NCBI RefSeq assembly: GCF_010550245.1
Contig: NZ_JAAGLU010000011.1
Coordinates: 124,001-188,000 of the forward strand
Source of the DNA: Streptomyces sp. SID12501
GTDB taxonomy: Bacteria; Actinomycetota; Actinomycetes; Streptomycetales; Streptomycetaceae
Reading direction: 5' to 3'
Length of the DNA: 64,000 nt
The notes under the pieces were generated by a model that saw only the letters and a list, made by a program, of their open reading frames with translations, had not been told where the DNA came from and searched no databases. Shown piece after piece: positions 8,916 to 17,601 of this stretch (the stretch's first letter is position 1; each line of letters opens with the position of its first letter). Position numbers and translations under genes: made by a program.

Positions 8916-9416
8916 TCAGCCCTTCTGCCTGCGGCGCTTTCGGCCCTTCGGGGCCGCTACGGTGCGGCCGACGATGACGGTGCGCCGGGCCCGCTCGGGC
9001 TCGGGCGCCTCGTCGGCCCTGGTACGGCTCATCGCCCGGCGTACGCCGTAGCCGAACGCGGCGACCTTGACGAGCGGGCCGCCGAAGGTCGAGGCCACGG
9101 TGGTGGACAGCGCCGACGCGTTGGAGGTGACCTCCTGGACGTCGGTGGCGATGGCGTCGACCCGGTCGATCTGTGTCTGCGCGGAGCGCACGGCCTGGGA
9201 GGCGTCGGCCAGCAGCGGCACCGCCTGTTCCGTCACCTCCGCGACCAGCTTGGTGGTCGCCCTGAGCGTCTGGGCCAGCCTCACCAGCGCCACGGCGAGG
9301 AAGGAGACCAGGATCGCCCAGAAAACGGCCACCAGGATCCCGGCAACCTCTCCACCGGTCACAACCGCACCGCTCTCTGCGCTCGTAGATCGACTGAAGT
9401 TCTGGGGGTCCTTCAC
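8916..9416 (-). CDS. DUF948 domain-containing membrane protein
   Basis: The 166-aa protein has one N-terminal membrane helix at ~24-48 (GEVAGILVAVFWAILVSFLAVALVRL) followed by a long helical segment (LAQTLRATTKLVAEVTEQAVPLL...) and a basic C-terminus. This arrangement is typical of DUF948 proteins; their role is not established. The GTG at 9416 has a GGAG ribosome site; a GTG 18 codons later is an alternative. It is the first gene of the alaS operon, 201 bp from the rpsD stop. Confidence 0.8.
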   Translation of the reverse strand: MKDPQNFSRSTSAESGAVVTGGEVAGILVAVFWAILVSFLAVALVRLAQTLRATTKLVAEVTEQAVPLLADASQAVRSAQTQIDRVDAIATDVQEVTSNASALSTTVASTFGGPLVKVAAFGYGVRRAMSRTRADEAPEPERARRTVIVGRTVAAPKGRKRRRQKG

Positions 9417-9544
9417 TTCAGCTCCGGATACTTCGAAAGTCGCCCCCGACCCTATCGCGCCGGAGGTGGCTCTCCGTACCCGGACAGGGCCTGCCGGGAC
9501 GGCGGTTGTACGGGAGCGAAGCCCTACGCGAAAGCCCGCCGCTC

Positions 9545-9564
9545 CCCCGCCGGTGAGGGCGGGG
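9545..9564 (-). terminator. possible rpsD terminator hairpin
   Basis: On the minus strand CCCCGCC and GGCGGGG pair around a six-base loop (plus-strand positions 9545-9551 and 9558-9564), about 54 bp past the rpsD stop. The stem is only 7 bp and no T-run follows, so this is a weak call. Confidence 0.35.
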
Positions 9565-9617
9565 AAACGACGGGCCGAGGCGCGAAGCCGGTGGTACCGG
9601 GTACTACAACCGCTGGA

Positions 9618-10232
9618 TCAGCGGGCGTAGTACTCGACGACGAGCTGCTCGTCGCAGATCACCGGGATCTCCTTGCGGTTCGGCTCGCGGTCCAGGCGGA
9701 AGGCCAGGGCACCGAGGTTCACCTGCAGGTAGCGCGGGGTCTCGCCGTCGGGGGCGAAGCCACCGGCGCGGGAGACCTCGAACAGCGTCTTGCTGCGGCT
9801 GCGCTCGCGGACCATCACGACGTCGTCGGGACGGACACGGAACGACGGCTTGTCGACCTTGCCGCCGTTGACCTCGATGTGGCCGTGAACGACCATCTGG
9901 CGGGCCTGGTAGATCGTGCGGGCGATGCCCGAACGCAGAACCAGGGCGTCGAGACGACGCTCCAGCTCGATGACCAGGGCCTCACCGGTCTTGCCCTGCG
10001 TCTTGGCGGCACGCTCGTAGGCGCGGACGAGCTGGCGCTCGGACACGTCGTACTGCGCGCGCAGACGCTGCTTCTCCAGCAGACGGACCTTGTAGTCCGA
10101 GTTCTGCTTGCGGCCACGACCGTGCTCGCCGGGCGGGTAGGGGCGGGCCTCGAAGTACTTGACGGCCTTCGGGGTCAGCGCGATGCCGAGGGCACGCGAC
10201 TTCTTGACCTTGGGGCGGGGCTGGTTAGCCAC
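9618..10232 (-). CDS. rpsD: 30S ribosomal protein S4
   Basis: S4 is a primary 16S rRNA-binding protein that nucleates assembly of the small-subunit body. The 204-aa protein has the N-terminal S4 domain (ALGIALTPKAVKYFEARPYPPGEHG) and the RNA-binding S4 fold around LDALVLRSGIARTIYQARQMV with GHIEVNGGKVDKPSFRVRPDD. It lacks the N-terminal cysteine cluster of zinc-binding S4 proteins, so it is the zinc-independent form. The start is GTG (VANQPRPKV) behind a GGAAG ribosome site. It is monocistronic here, unlike the alpha-operon position in E. coli. Confidence 0.97.
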   Translation of the reverse strand: MANQPRPKVKKSRALGIALTPKAVKYFEARPYPPGEHGRGRKQNSDYKVRLLEKQRLRAQYDVSERQLVRAYERAAKTQGKTGEALVIELERRLDALVLRSGIARTIYQARQMVVHGHIEVNGGKVDKPSFRVRPDDVVMVRERSRSKTLFEVSRAGGFAPDGETPRYLQVNLGALAFRLDREPNRKEIPVICDEQLVVEYYAR

Positions 10233-10531
10233 TACTCTTCCTTTTCCTCTTCGGCTGCCTCAGGGTTACGGGAGGTCGCATCCGCAGCCGGGGATTCCCG
10301 GCAGGTCCACGAGGGACTTGCCAGGCAGCCGTTCCCCTGTGCTGGGCACATATGTGCAACACACGAACGGCCCACCGACCGTTCCCGGAAGCCGGGTGGT
10401 GGTGGGCTGCCCGCGACACCTACGAAGGTGCGCGACGCTCCTGGATCAGAAGATCCGGCTGATTGTCCCGCCTGAGGCGCCGACCGAAGCCGGACACGGG
10501 ACGCAGCACTGCGCAGGATTCTACAGCGTGC
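10233..10531. other. intergenic leader/promoter region of rpsD
   Basis: This 299-bp gap separates rpsD (start 10232) from the rarA stop. No credible gene is visible. It contains a perfect 12-bp palindrome GCACATATGTGC at 10346-10357 and an inverted pair GAACGG/CCGTTC at 10365-10370 and 10379-10384. S4 autoregulates its own mRNA in several bacteria, so this leader could be regulatory, but no specific structure is proven by inspection. Confidence 0.5.
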
Positions 10532-11887
10532 TCAGGACCGCTTGCGACCAAGGTGTTTCCTGGTCCACTCGACCGCGTCCGCGTACCTGGCCTCGGCTCC
10601 GTGCCGGGTCGGTTCGTAGTACGTACGGTCCTTGAGTTCCTCCGGGGCGTACTGCTGCTCCGCGATTCCCTCCGGCAGGTCGTGCGGGTACACGTACCCC
10701 TGCGCGTGGCCGAGTTTCGCGGCGCCCTTGTAGTGCCCGTCGCGCAGGTGCATCGGCACGGGTCCGGCGTGGCCCTTGCGTACGTCCTCCATGGCGGCGC
10801 CGATCGCCGTGGTCGCGGCGTTGGACTTGGGGGCCAGGGCGAGGGCGATGGTGGCGTGGCTGAGGGTGAGGGCGGCTTCCGGGAAGCCGATCATGGCGAC
10901 GGCCTGCGCGGCGGCGACGGCTATCGGCAGGGCGTTCGGATCGGCGAGGCCGATGTCCTCGCTGGCGGAGATCATCAGGCGGCGGGCGATGAAGCGGGGG
11001 TCCTCGCCGGCCTCGATCATCCGGGCGAGGTAGTGCAGGGCCGCGTCGACGTCGGAGCCCCGGATGGACTTGATGAGGGCGCTGGCCACGTCGTAGTGCT
11101 GGTCGCCGTCACGGTCGTACTTCACGGCCGCCCGGTCGACGGTCTCCTCCAGGGTCTGGAGGGTGATGGCCGCGTCGCCCTTGTCGAGCGCGGCTCCGGC
11201 GGCGGCCTCCAGGGCGGTCAGGGCCCGGCGGGCGTCTCCGCCGGCGATCCGCAGCAGGTGTTCCTCGGCGTCCTCGGGGAGCGTGACGGCGCTCTTGAGA
11301 CCACGCTCGTCGGCGACCGCACGGCGCAGCAGGCTGCGCAGGTCGTCGTCCGTGAGGGGTTCGAGGGTGAGGAGGAGCGAGCGGGAGAGAAGAGGCGAGA
11401 TCACTGAGAAGTACGGGTTCTCGGTGGTCGCCGCGATCAGGGTCACCCAGCGGTTCTCGACGGCGGGGAGCAGGGAGTCCTGCTGGGCCTTGCTGAAGCG
11501 GTGGATCTCGTCGAGGAAGAGGACCGTCTCCTTGCCGAAGCCACCGGTGGCCCGGCGAGCCCCGTCGATGACCGCACGGACCTCCTTGACGCCCGCGGTG
11601 ATCGCCGACAGCTCGACGAAGCGCTTCCGGGTGGCCTTCGACACGACGTACGCCAGGGTGGTCTTGCCGGTACCGGGCGGCCCCCAGAGGATCACGGACG
11701 AGGGTCCGGCCGGTCCGCCCTCGCTCTCGCCGACGAGTCTGCGCAGCGGCGACCCCGGTTTCAGCAGATGCTGCTGGCCCACGACCTCGTCGAGGACACG
11801 CGGGCGCATCCGCACGGCCAGGGGGCTTCCGGACGGGTCCTTCTCCTGGCGTGCTTCCGCTGCGGCGGTGAACAGGTCGGGCTCCAC
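10532..11887 (-). CDS. rarA: replication-associated recombination protein A (AAA+ ATPase)
   Basis: RarA/MgsA is a clamp-loader-like AAA+ ATPase acting at stalled replication forks. The 451-aa protein has RMRPRVLDEVVGQQHLL, Walker A GPPGTGKTT at ~68-76, Walker B VLFLDEIHRF, sensor 1 AATTENPYF, sensor 2 GDARRALTALE and the tetramerisation C-terminus (RDGHYKGAAKLGHAQGYVYPHD). I prefer the GTG giving VEPDLFTAAAEARQ; a TTG two codons upstream is also open. It is an independent gene with rpsD downstream and the VKOR gene 44 bp upstream on the same strand. Confidence 0.95.
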   Translation of the reverse strand: MEPDLFTAAAEARQEKDPSGSPLAVRMRPRVLDEVVGQQHLLKPGSPLRRLVGESEGGPAGPSSVILWGPPGTGKTTLAYVVSKATRKRFVELSAITAGVKEVRAVIDGARRATGGFGKETVLFLDEIHRFSKAQQDSLLPAVENRWVTLIAATTENPYFSVISPLLSRSLLLTLEPLTDDDLRSLLRRAVADERGLKSAVTLPEDAEEHLLRIAGGDARRALTALEAAAGAALDKGDAAITLQTLEETVDRAAVKYDRDGDQHYDVASALIKSIRGSDVDAALHYLARMIEAGEDPRFIARRLMISASEDIGLADPNALPIAVAAAQAVAMIGFPEAALTLSHATIALALAPKSNAATTAIGAAMEDVRKGHAGPVPMHLRDGHYKGAAKLGHAQGYVYPHDLPEGIAEQQYAPEELKDRTYYEPTRHGAEARYADAVEWTRKHLGRKRS

Positions 11888-11931
11888 GGACAAAACCCTA
11901 TGTCACACCACTGACAGTCGGACCGGCGCCG

Positions 11932-12591
11932 TCAGCTGGTCCAGAACTCCCACCAGCGGGTCAGGATCAGCATCCCGATGATGCCGATGTGCAGGACCGG
12001 TACGACCCAGGTGAACTCGCCGAAGAAGCTCCTGAGCCACTTCGGTGCCGGGATGAAGCCGTTCCTGACGTTGAACGAGGTGACGTACCAGAACATGATG
12101 ATCGTCGCGACCCAGGCAAGGGAGCACCACAGGCACAGCGCGTTGATCCGGTACAGGGACTGGAACTGCAGCCAGGTGCAGAATCCGACGCCGAAGAGGG
12201 TGCCCGCGTTGAAGGTGAGCCAGTACCAGCGCGGGAAGCGGGCCCGGCCGAGCAGGCTCATGCCTACGCAGATGACGATGCCGTAGGCGACGAGGCCGAG
12301 CATCGGGTTCGGGAACCCGAAGGCGGCGGCCTGCTTGCTCTCCATCACGCTGCCGCAGGACACCACGGGGTTGAGGCTGCAGCCGGGCGTGAACGTCGTA
12401 CCCGCGACCTTGGCTTCCAGCAGCTTGAACTTGTCGATCGTGATGACCCACGCCGCCAGCAGTCCGGCCGCGCCGGTGAGCAACAGCATCACGGCGAACG
12501 CACGACTTCCACCCACGGAGCGCGAGGCCTCGGCGGGGGGCTCGGGCTGGTCGGTGGAGACGCCGTCCTTCAGCACTGTCGTCTTGGTCAT
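11932..12591 (-). CDS. vitamin K epoxide reductase (VKOR) family membrane protein
   Basis: Bacterial VKOR homologues reoxidise DsbA-like proteins and pass electrons to menaquinone. The 219-aa protein has four to five membrane helices, a loop cysteine pair (CSLNPVVSC) and the quinone-proximal CXXC motif CLWC in the fourth helix region, as expected for the family. No thioredoxin domain is fused. The ATG at 12591 is chosen over the adjacent GTG. It is divergent from the ABC transporter cassette and shares the intergenic palindrome at 12657-12676. Confidence 0.9.
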   Translation of the reverse strand: MTKTTVLKDGVSTDQPEPPAEASRSVGGSRAFAVMLLLTGAAGLLAAWVITIDKFKLLEAKVAGTTFTPGCSLNPVVSCGSVMESKQAAAFGFPNPMLGLVAYGIVICVGMSLLGRARFPRWYWLTFNAGTLFGVGFCTWLQFQSLYRINALCLWCSLAWVATIIMFWYVTSFNVRNGFIPAPKWLRSFFGEFTWVVPVLHIGIIGMLILTRWWEFWTS

Positions 12592-12656
12592 CACGCCGTT
12601 CCGTTGCTTCGAGAGGGGGGCTGGCGGGCACGGTCATTGTGCCGCACGCGGACGCG

Positions 12657-12676
12657 TGTCCACCGTTCGGTGGACA
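12657..12676. promoter_or_regulatory. perfect 9-2-9 palindrome, putative operator
   Basis: TGTCCACCG and CGGTGGACA form a perfect inverted repeat around a TT centre in the 141-bp divergent region between the VKOR gene and the ABC transporter cassette, 56 bp before the transporter ATG. The size and short spacer suit a dimeric repressor such as a TetR- or PadR-type protein, or the cassette's own NarL-type regulator. No T-run follows, so a terminator is unlikely. Confidence 0.55.
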
Positions 12677-12732
12677 TAAGAAGGTACGCACGGTCGTCCC
12701 GGAAGGCTCGGTTCGGGGCGAGGCTCGACGGC

Positions 12733-13599
12733 ATGACAACACACGCGAAGGAACTCGCGGTGGACGTACGGGGACTGCGCAAGCGGTACGGGGACGTGAC
12801 CGCCGTGGACGGCATCGATCTCGGCATCCACCGGGGCGAGGTGTTCGGCCTGCTGGGGCCCAATGGCGCGGGCAAGAGCACCACCGTGGAGATCCTCCAG
12901 GGCAACCGGTCCCGGGACGGGGGCGAGGTGTCCGTGCTCGGTACGGATCCGGCGAAGGGCACACGCGCGTGGCGCTCACGTGTCGGAATCGTCTGGCAGG
13001 ACGAATCCGCACCCGCCGAGTTGACGGTGCGCGAAACCGTACGTCATTTCGCCCGCTACTACCCGGGGCCGCGGGACCCGGAGCAGGTGATCGGGCTGGT
13101 CGGTCTGGAGCGGAAGGCGGGCAGCCGGATCAAGGAGTTGTCGGGCGGCCAGCGACGCCGTCTCGATGTGGCTCTCGGTGTGATCGGCGGCCCGGAACTG
13201 CTGCTCCTGGACGAGCCGACGACGGGTTTCGACCCGGCGGCCCGCCGCCAGTTCTGGGACCTGATCCGCACGCTCGCGGACGACGGCACGACGATTCTGC
13301 TGACCACGCACTACCTGGAGGAGGCGGAGGCGTTGGCGGACCGGCTGGCGATCGTCTCGGCGGGCCGTGTGGTCGCCGAGGGCGAGCCGGCCGCGCTGCG
13401 GGAGCGCCACGGCACGGAGGCGAAGGTCGAGTGGACGGAGGCCGACGGCACTCCGCGCGTCACCCACACGAAGACGCCGACCCACACGATCACGGACCTC
13501 ACGCACCGCTTCGACGGCGAGATCCCCGGCCTGCGGGTGGGCCGCCCCACCCTGGAGGACGTCTATCTCCGGCTGACCGGACAGGAGCACGCGCGATGA
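12733..13599 (+). CDS. ABC transporter ATP-binding protein (DrrA/NatA-type exporter)
   Basis: This 288-aa ATPase powers the ABC-2 permease encoded next. Walker A is GPNGAGKST at ~45-53, followed by a Q-loop WQDE, the signature LSGGQRRRLD, Walker B LLLLDEPTTGFDP and the switch histidine in TTHYLEEA. The C-terminal extension (AKVEWTEADGTPR) is typical of DrrA-like drug or lipid exporters. The ATG (MTTHAKELAV) is chosen because the frame upstream overlaps the divergent gene. The stop overlaps the permease start as ATGA. The substrate is unknown. Confidence 0.93.
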   Translation: MTTHAKELAVDVRGLRKRYGDVTAVDGIDLGIHRGEVFGLLGPNGAGKSTTVEILQGNRSRDGGEVSVLGTDPAKGTRAWRSRVGIVWQDESAPAELTVRETVRHFARYYPGPRDPEQVIGLVGLERKAGSRIKELSGGQRRRLDVALGVIGGPELLLLDEPTTGFDPAARRQFWDLIRTLADDGTTILLTTHYLEEAEALADRLAIVSAGRVVAEGEPAALRERHGTEAKVEWTEADGTPRVTHTKTPTHTITDLTHRFDGEIPGLRVGRPTLEDVYLRLTGQEHAR

Positions 13600-14420
13600 C
13601 GACGCGGACGGCGGAGATTCGGCTCCCCTCGGCCTGGAGCCTGGGTCTTGCCCGGGGTGCCATGGAGATCAGGCAGTTCTTCCGGATGCGCGACCAGGTG
13701 GTGTTCACCCTCGCCTTCCCGGTCGTCTTCCTGTTCCTCTTCGCGTCGATCTTCAGCGACGACATCGACTCGGCGGGCATCACCGCCTCGCAGCTGTACG
13801 TCCCGGCGATGATGGCCGCAGGCATCATGTCGACGAGCTTCCAGTCGCTCGGCATCTCGATCGCGATCGAACGTGACGAACGGGTGCTGCGCCGCCTGCG
13901 CGGCACGCCGATGCCACCGGCCGCGTACTTCCTCGGCAAGATCTGGCTGGTCCTGGTAACCGGCTTCCTGGAGACGCTGATCCTGCTCCTGGTCGGCACG
14001 ACCCTGTACGACGTCGATCTGCTCTCGGACATCGCGAAGTGGGCGGAGTTCGCCTGGATCTTCGTCCTCGGTCTGACCGCGTGCGCGCTGCTCGGCATCG
14101 CGATCAGCTCCGTCCCAAAGTCGGGGAAGAGCGCGACCTCCGTGGTCGTACTCCCGTTCCTGGTGCTCCAGTTCATCTCGGGGGTGTACATCTCGATCGA
14201 CACGATTCCCGACTGGATGCTGAACATCGGCGCCCTGTTCCCGCTGAAGTGGATGTGCCAGGGCCTGCGCGGGGTGTTCCTCCCCGACTCGGCGAGCGTC
14301 CTCGAACAGACGGGGAGTTGGGAGTTCGGACGGGTGGCTCTGGTCCTCGGGGCGTGGTGCGTCGGAGGATTGCTGCTGTGTCTGCTGACCTTCCGCTGGA
14401 AGAACCGGCGCGACGGGTGA
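13596..14420 (+). CDS. ABC-2 type transporter permease
   Basis: The 274-aa protein has an N-terminal cytoplasmic arm (EIRQFFRMRDQ), a first helix VVFTLAFPVVFLFLFASIF, and five further hydrophobic segments (SQLYVPAMMAAGIM, LGKIWLVLVTGFLETLILLLVG, WAEFAWIFVLGLTACALLGIAI, VVVLPFLVLQFISGVYISID, ALVLGAWCVGGLLLCLLTF). This is the standard six-helix ABC-2 layout with the amphipathic re-entrant part before helix six. It pairs with the preceding ATPase as an exporter. The stop overlaps the kinase GTG start. Confidence 0.92.
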   Translation: MTTRTAEIRLPSAWSLGLARGAMEIRQFFRMRDQVVFTLAFPVVFLFLFASIFSDDIDSAGITASQLYVPAMMAAGIMSTSFQSLGISIAIERDERVLRRLRGTPMPPAAYFLGKIWLVLVTGFLETLILLLVGTTLYDVDLLSDIAKWAEFAWIFVLGLTACALLGIAISSVPKSGKSATSVVVLPFLVLQFISGVYISIDTIPDWMLNIGALFPLKWMCQGLRGVFLPDSASVLEQTGSWEFGRVALVLGAWCVGGLLLCLLTFRWKNRRDG

Positions 14421-15619
14421 ACGGTTCCACGGCACGCGGCGCGAACTCCTGGGACCACTCGTTCCGGCTGTGGGACACGTACTTCGCCGTCGTATGGCTG
14501 GCCACCCTGGTGTTCGTGCTCGGCACGAACCACCCGGGGTGGCCGGTACGCGTGACGGCAGCGGCGCTACTGCTCCCCCTGGCCCCGTTGTACGTGGGAT
14601 GGGGCCGCGTGATCCTCCAGGGCGACCCGCCGGACGAACAACGGTCGCTGCGCTACCTGCTGGCGGCCCTGGCCCTCTTCCTCCCCGCGGCGATCCTGGT
14701 CGGCGAGACCCGCCAGATGACCTTCGCACTGGTCCCCCAGTGCTTCATGACCCTGCGGCTGCGCTGGGCGCTGGCGGCCGTGACCGTCATCAACATCGCG
14801 CCGGTGGTGGGCTGGGCGCTGCTGTGGTGGCCCAGCGACCACGACGTGTTCTTCAGCGCGGTGTTCACGCTGGTGTCGCTGGTCTTCTCGGTGGCGGTCG
14901 GCTACTGGGTCATCAAGGTGATCGAACAGAGCCAGGAACGGGCGGAACTGATCGCAGAGTTGGACGCGAGCCGCCACGAGCTCTCCCGTCTGTCGGCGGC
15001 ACACGGAGCCCTCACCGAACGGGAGCGCATGGCCAGGGAGATCCACGACACGCTCGCACAGGGCTTCACCAGCCTGCTGATGCTGGTCCAGGCGGTCGAG
15101 GCGGAACTCGACGACGACATCCCGCAGGCCCGCCGCCATCTGGCCCTGATGGCGGAAACGGCACGCCAGAACCTCGCCGAGGCCCGCGCTCTGGTGGCTG
15201 GCGGCGCACCGGCGGACCTGGAGGGGGTCTCGCTCCCGGACGCCCTGCGCCGCCTGGCCACCCGCACTGAGGCGACACTGACCGTGACGGGTCCGGTACG
15301 TCCACTACCGGCAGGCCAGGAGGTGGTGTTGCTGCGCGCCTGCCAGGAGGCCCTGGCGAACGCGCGGAGGCACGCGGGCGGTGGAGCGAGGGTCGGCATC
15401 GAGCTGATGTACGAGGAGGAGCGGCTCACACTCGCCGTACGGGACGAGGGCCGCGGCTTCGACGTGGACGCCGTACGGTCCGGCTACGGTCTGGCGGGGC
15501 TCAGCGCCCGGGCCACGGAGGCGGGCGGAACGGTGCGCGTCCGCAGCGCACCGGGCGAGGGCACGACGGTGACGGTCCGACTCCCCGCACTTCCCGCCGC
15601 CGTGAGGAGCGACCCGTGA
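14417..15619 (+). CDS. sensor histidine kinase, NarL/DesK-type (HisKA_3)
   Basis: The 400-aa membrane kinase has about five N-terminal hydrophobic segments (residues ~18-165), a short coiled linker (ERAELIAELDASRHELSRLSA), the HisKA_3 phosphoacceptor ERMAREIHDTLAQGF (His about 210), and a HATPase domain with the N-box ACQEALANARRHA, DEGRGFD and GYGLAGLSARA. It should phosphorylate the response regulator encoded next. The GTG start forms a GTGA overlap with the permease stop. The stimulus is unknown; linkage to an exporter suggests sensing of the exported compound or membrane stress. Confidence 0.94.
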   Translation: MNGSTARGANSWDHSFRLWDTYFAVVWLATLVFVLGTNHPGWPVRVTAAALLLPLAPLYVGWGRVILQGDPPDEQRSLRYLLAALALFLPAAILVGETRQMTFALVPQCFMTLRLRWALAAVTVINIAPVVGWALLWWPSDHDVFFSAVFTLVSLVFSVAVGYWVIKVIEQSQERAELIAELDASRHELSRLSAAHGALTERERMAREIHDTLAQGFTSLLMLVQAVEAELDDDIPQARRHLALMAETARQNLAEARALVAGGAPADLEGVSLPDALRRLATRTEATLTVTGPVRPLPAGQEVVLLRACQEALANARRHAGGGARVGIELMYEEERLTLAVRDEGRGFDVDAVRSGYGLAGLSARATEAGGTVRVRSAPGEGTTVTVRLPALPAAVRSDP

Positions 15620-16239
15620 TCCGCATCATCCTGGCCGACGACCATCCCGTCGTACGGGAAGGGCTGCGCGCGATGCTCAGCGCCGAACCGGACCTCGAGG
15701 TGATCGCCGACGCGTCGAGCGGACCGCGGGCGGAGGCGCTGGCGGCGGAGTTGCGGCCGGACATCGTGCTGATGGACCTGCGGATGCCGGGCGGTGGAGG
15801 CGTGGACTCGATCGTACGGATGACGGAGGCGGGGCTGACCTGCCGGGTCATCGTCCTCACGACGTACGAGACGGACCGGGACATCCTGCGGGCGGTGGAG
15901 GCGGGAGCGGCCGGCTACCTGCTGAAGGATCTGCCGCGTGGCGAACTCGCGGACGCGGTGCGGGCGGCGGCGCGCGGCGAGACGGTACTGGCGCCGTCGG
16001 TGGCGGCCCGGCTGGTGGACCGGCTCCGGACCCGGCCGGAGCGGCCACGGCTGTCGGAACGGGAGACGGCGGTGCTGCGGCTGGTGGCCGAGGGGTGCAC
16101 CAACGCGGAGATCGGGCGGCGGTTGTTCATCGGGGAGTCGACGGTGAAGACACATCTGCTGCGGGCGTTCGGAAAACTGGGGGTGGACGACCGCACGGCA
16201 GCGGTGACGAGCGCGATGCGACACGGGTTGCTGGACTGA
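15616..16239 (+). CDS. NarL/FixJ-family response regulator
   Basis: The 207-aa protein has an N-terminal receiver domain (IILADDHPVVREGLRAML, phosphoacceptor Asp in VLMDLRMPG, VIVLTTYETD, GYLLKD) and a C-terminal LuxR-type helix-turn-helix (LSERETAVLRLVAEGCTNAEIG, ESTVKTHLLRAFGKLGV). It starts GTG overlapping the kinase stop. As last gene of the cassette it most likely controls the upstream exporter operon. A strong hairpin follows directly. Confidence 0.95.
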   Translation: MIRIILADDHPVVREGLRAMLSAEPDLEVIADASSGPRAEALAAELRPDIVLMDLRMPGGGGVDSIVRMTEAGLTCRVIVLTTYETDRDILRAVEAGAAGYLLKDLPRGELADAVRAAARGETVLAPSVAARLVDRLRTRPERPRLSERETAVLRLVAEGCTNAEIGRRLFIGESTVKTHLLRAFGKLGVDDRTAAVTSAMRHGLLD

Positions 16240-16242
16240 GAA

Positions 16243-16285
16243 CCCGTCCCGTCCCTGAGGGCACAACCCTCAGGGACGGGACGGG
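16243..16285. terminator. bidirectional terminator between response regulator and hisS
   Basis: A perfect 19-bp inverted repeat (arms 16243-16261 and 16267-16285, loop CACAA) starts 4 bp after the response-regulator stop and precedes the convergent hisS stop at 16326. Streptomyces terminators often lack a U-tract, and this stem serves both strands. Confidence 0.85.
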
Positions 16286-16325
16286 ACGGGGAACGGTGGC
16301 GGGGGCGAAAGAACCCCCTACCACC

Positions 16326-17588
16326 TCAGCCCAGCCTCGACTCCAGTTCCGCCACGATCTCGTTCACGCCGATCGCCGTCTGCTCCCCCGACTCCATGTC
16401 CTTCAGCTGGACCACACCCTCCGCGAGGTCCCGCTCACCGGCGACGATCGTGTAACGCGCCCCACTGCGGTTCGCGTTCTTCATCGCCCCCTTGAGCCCC
16501 TTGGCCCCGTACGAGAAGTCCGCCGCGACCCCCACCTTGCGCAGCTCCGTGACCTTCGCGAAGAGCACCCGGCGAGCCTCCTCACCCAGCGGCACCGCGA
16601 ACACACTTGTCGCGGACGGGAGTTCGAGCTCGACGCCCTCCGCCTCAAGGGCGAGCACCGTACGGTCGACGCCCAACGCCCAGCCCACCGACGGCAGCGC
16701 GGGACCGCCGAGCATCTCGGAGAGGCCGTCGTAGCGTCCACCGCCGCCCACCGCGGACTGCGAGCCCAGTCCGTCGTGGACGAACTCGAAGGTCGTCCGG
16801 GTGTAGTAGTCGAGGCCGCGGACCAGCTTCGGGTCGTCCTCGAAGGCGACGCCCGCCTCGGTGATCAGCTCGCGGACCTCCTCGTGGTACGCCTTGCAGG
16901 CGTCGCACAGGTAGTCCCGCAGAAGCGGCGCCCCCACCAGCTGCTTCTGGACGTCGTCCCGCTTGTCGTCCAGCACCCGCAGGGGGTTGATGTCGGCCCG
17001 TCGCAGCGTCTCCTCGTCCAGGTCGAGACCCCGGAGGAAGTCCTGGAGTGCCGTCCGGTAGACCGGGCGGCACTCCTGGTCGCCCAGCGAGTTCAGCAGG
17101 ATGCGGAAGTTCCTGAGGCCCAACGCCCGGTACGCCTGGTCCGCCAGGATGATCAGCTCGGCGTCGAGCGCCGGATCCTCCGCGCCGATCGCCTCCGCGC
17201 CCACCTGCGAGAAGTGGCGGTAGCGGCCCTTCTGGGGGCGCTCGTAGCGGTAGTACGAGCCCGAGTACCAGAGCTTGACCGGGAGGTTGCCCAGCTTGTG
17301 GAGGTTGGCCTCCAGTGCCGCGCGCAGGACCGACGCCGTGCCCTCGGGGCGCAGGGCCAGCCTGTCGCCGCCCTTGGTCTCGAAGGCGTACATCTCCTTC
17401 GTCACGATGTCCGTCGATTCACCGACGCCCCGGGCGAACAGCTCGACGTTCTCGAAGCCAGGCGTCTCGATGTAGCCGTAGCCGGAGTTGCGCAGCGGCG
17501 CGGCGATGGCTTCCCGTACCGCCAGGAACTTCGCGCTCTCCGGCGGGATCAGGTCGTACGTGCCCTTGGGGGCCTTGAAGGTGCTCAC
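16326..17588 (-). CDS. hisS: histidine--tRNA ligase
   Basis: HisS charges tRNA-His. The 420-aa protein contains class II motif 1 (TPGFENVELFARGVGESTDIV), motif 2 (LRPEGTASVLRAALE, YRYERPQKGRYRHFSQVGAEAIG), the histidine-specific LVRGLDYYTRTTFEF motif, motif 3 (GWALGVDRTVLALE) and a C-terminal anticodon-binding domain. I use the GTG giving VSTFKAPKGTYDL; the longer open frame upstream belongs to the neighbouring gene's antisense. It lies 13 bp after the metallo-beta-lactamase gene and is probably co-transcribed with it. Confidence 0.97.
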   Translation of the reverse strand: MSTFKAPKGTYDLIPPESAKFLAVREAIAAPLRNSGYGYIETPGFENVELFARGVGESTDIVTKEMYAFETKGGDRLALRPEGTASVLRAALEANLHKLGNLPVKLWYSGSYYRYERPQKGRYRHFSQVGAEAIGAEDPALDAELIILADQAYRALGLRNFRILLNSLGDQECRPVYRTALQDFLRGLDLDEETLRRADINPLRVLDDKRDDVQKQLVGAPLLRDYLCDACKAYHEEVRELITEAGVAFEDDPKLVRGLDYYTRTTFEFVHDGLGSQSAVGGGGRYDGLSEMLGGPALPSVGWALGVDRTVLALEAEGVELELPSATSVFAVPLGEEARRVLFAKVTELRKVGVAADFSYGAKGLKGAMKNANRSGARYTIVAGERDLAEGVVQLKDMESGEQTAIGVNEIVAELESRLG

Positions 17589-17601
17589 GGGAGGTCTCTC
17601 G

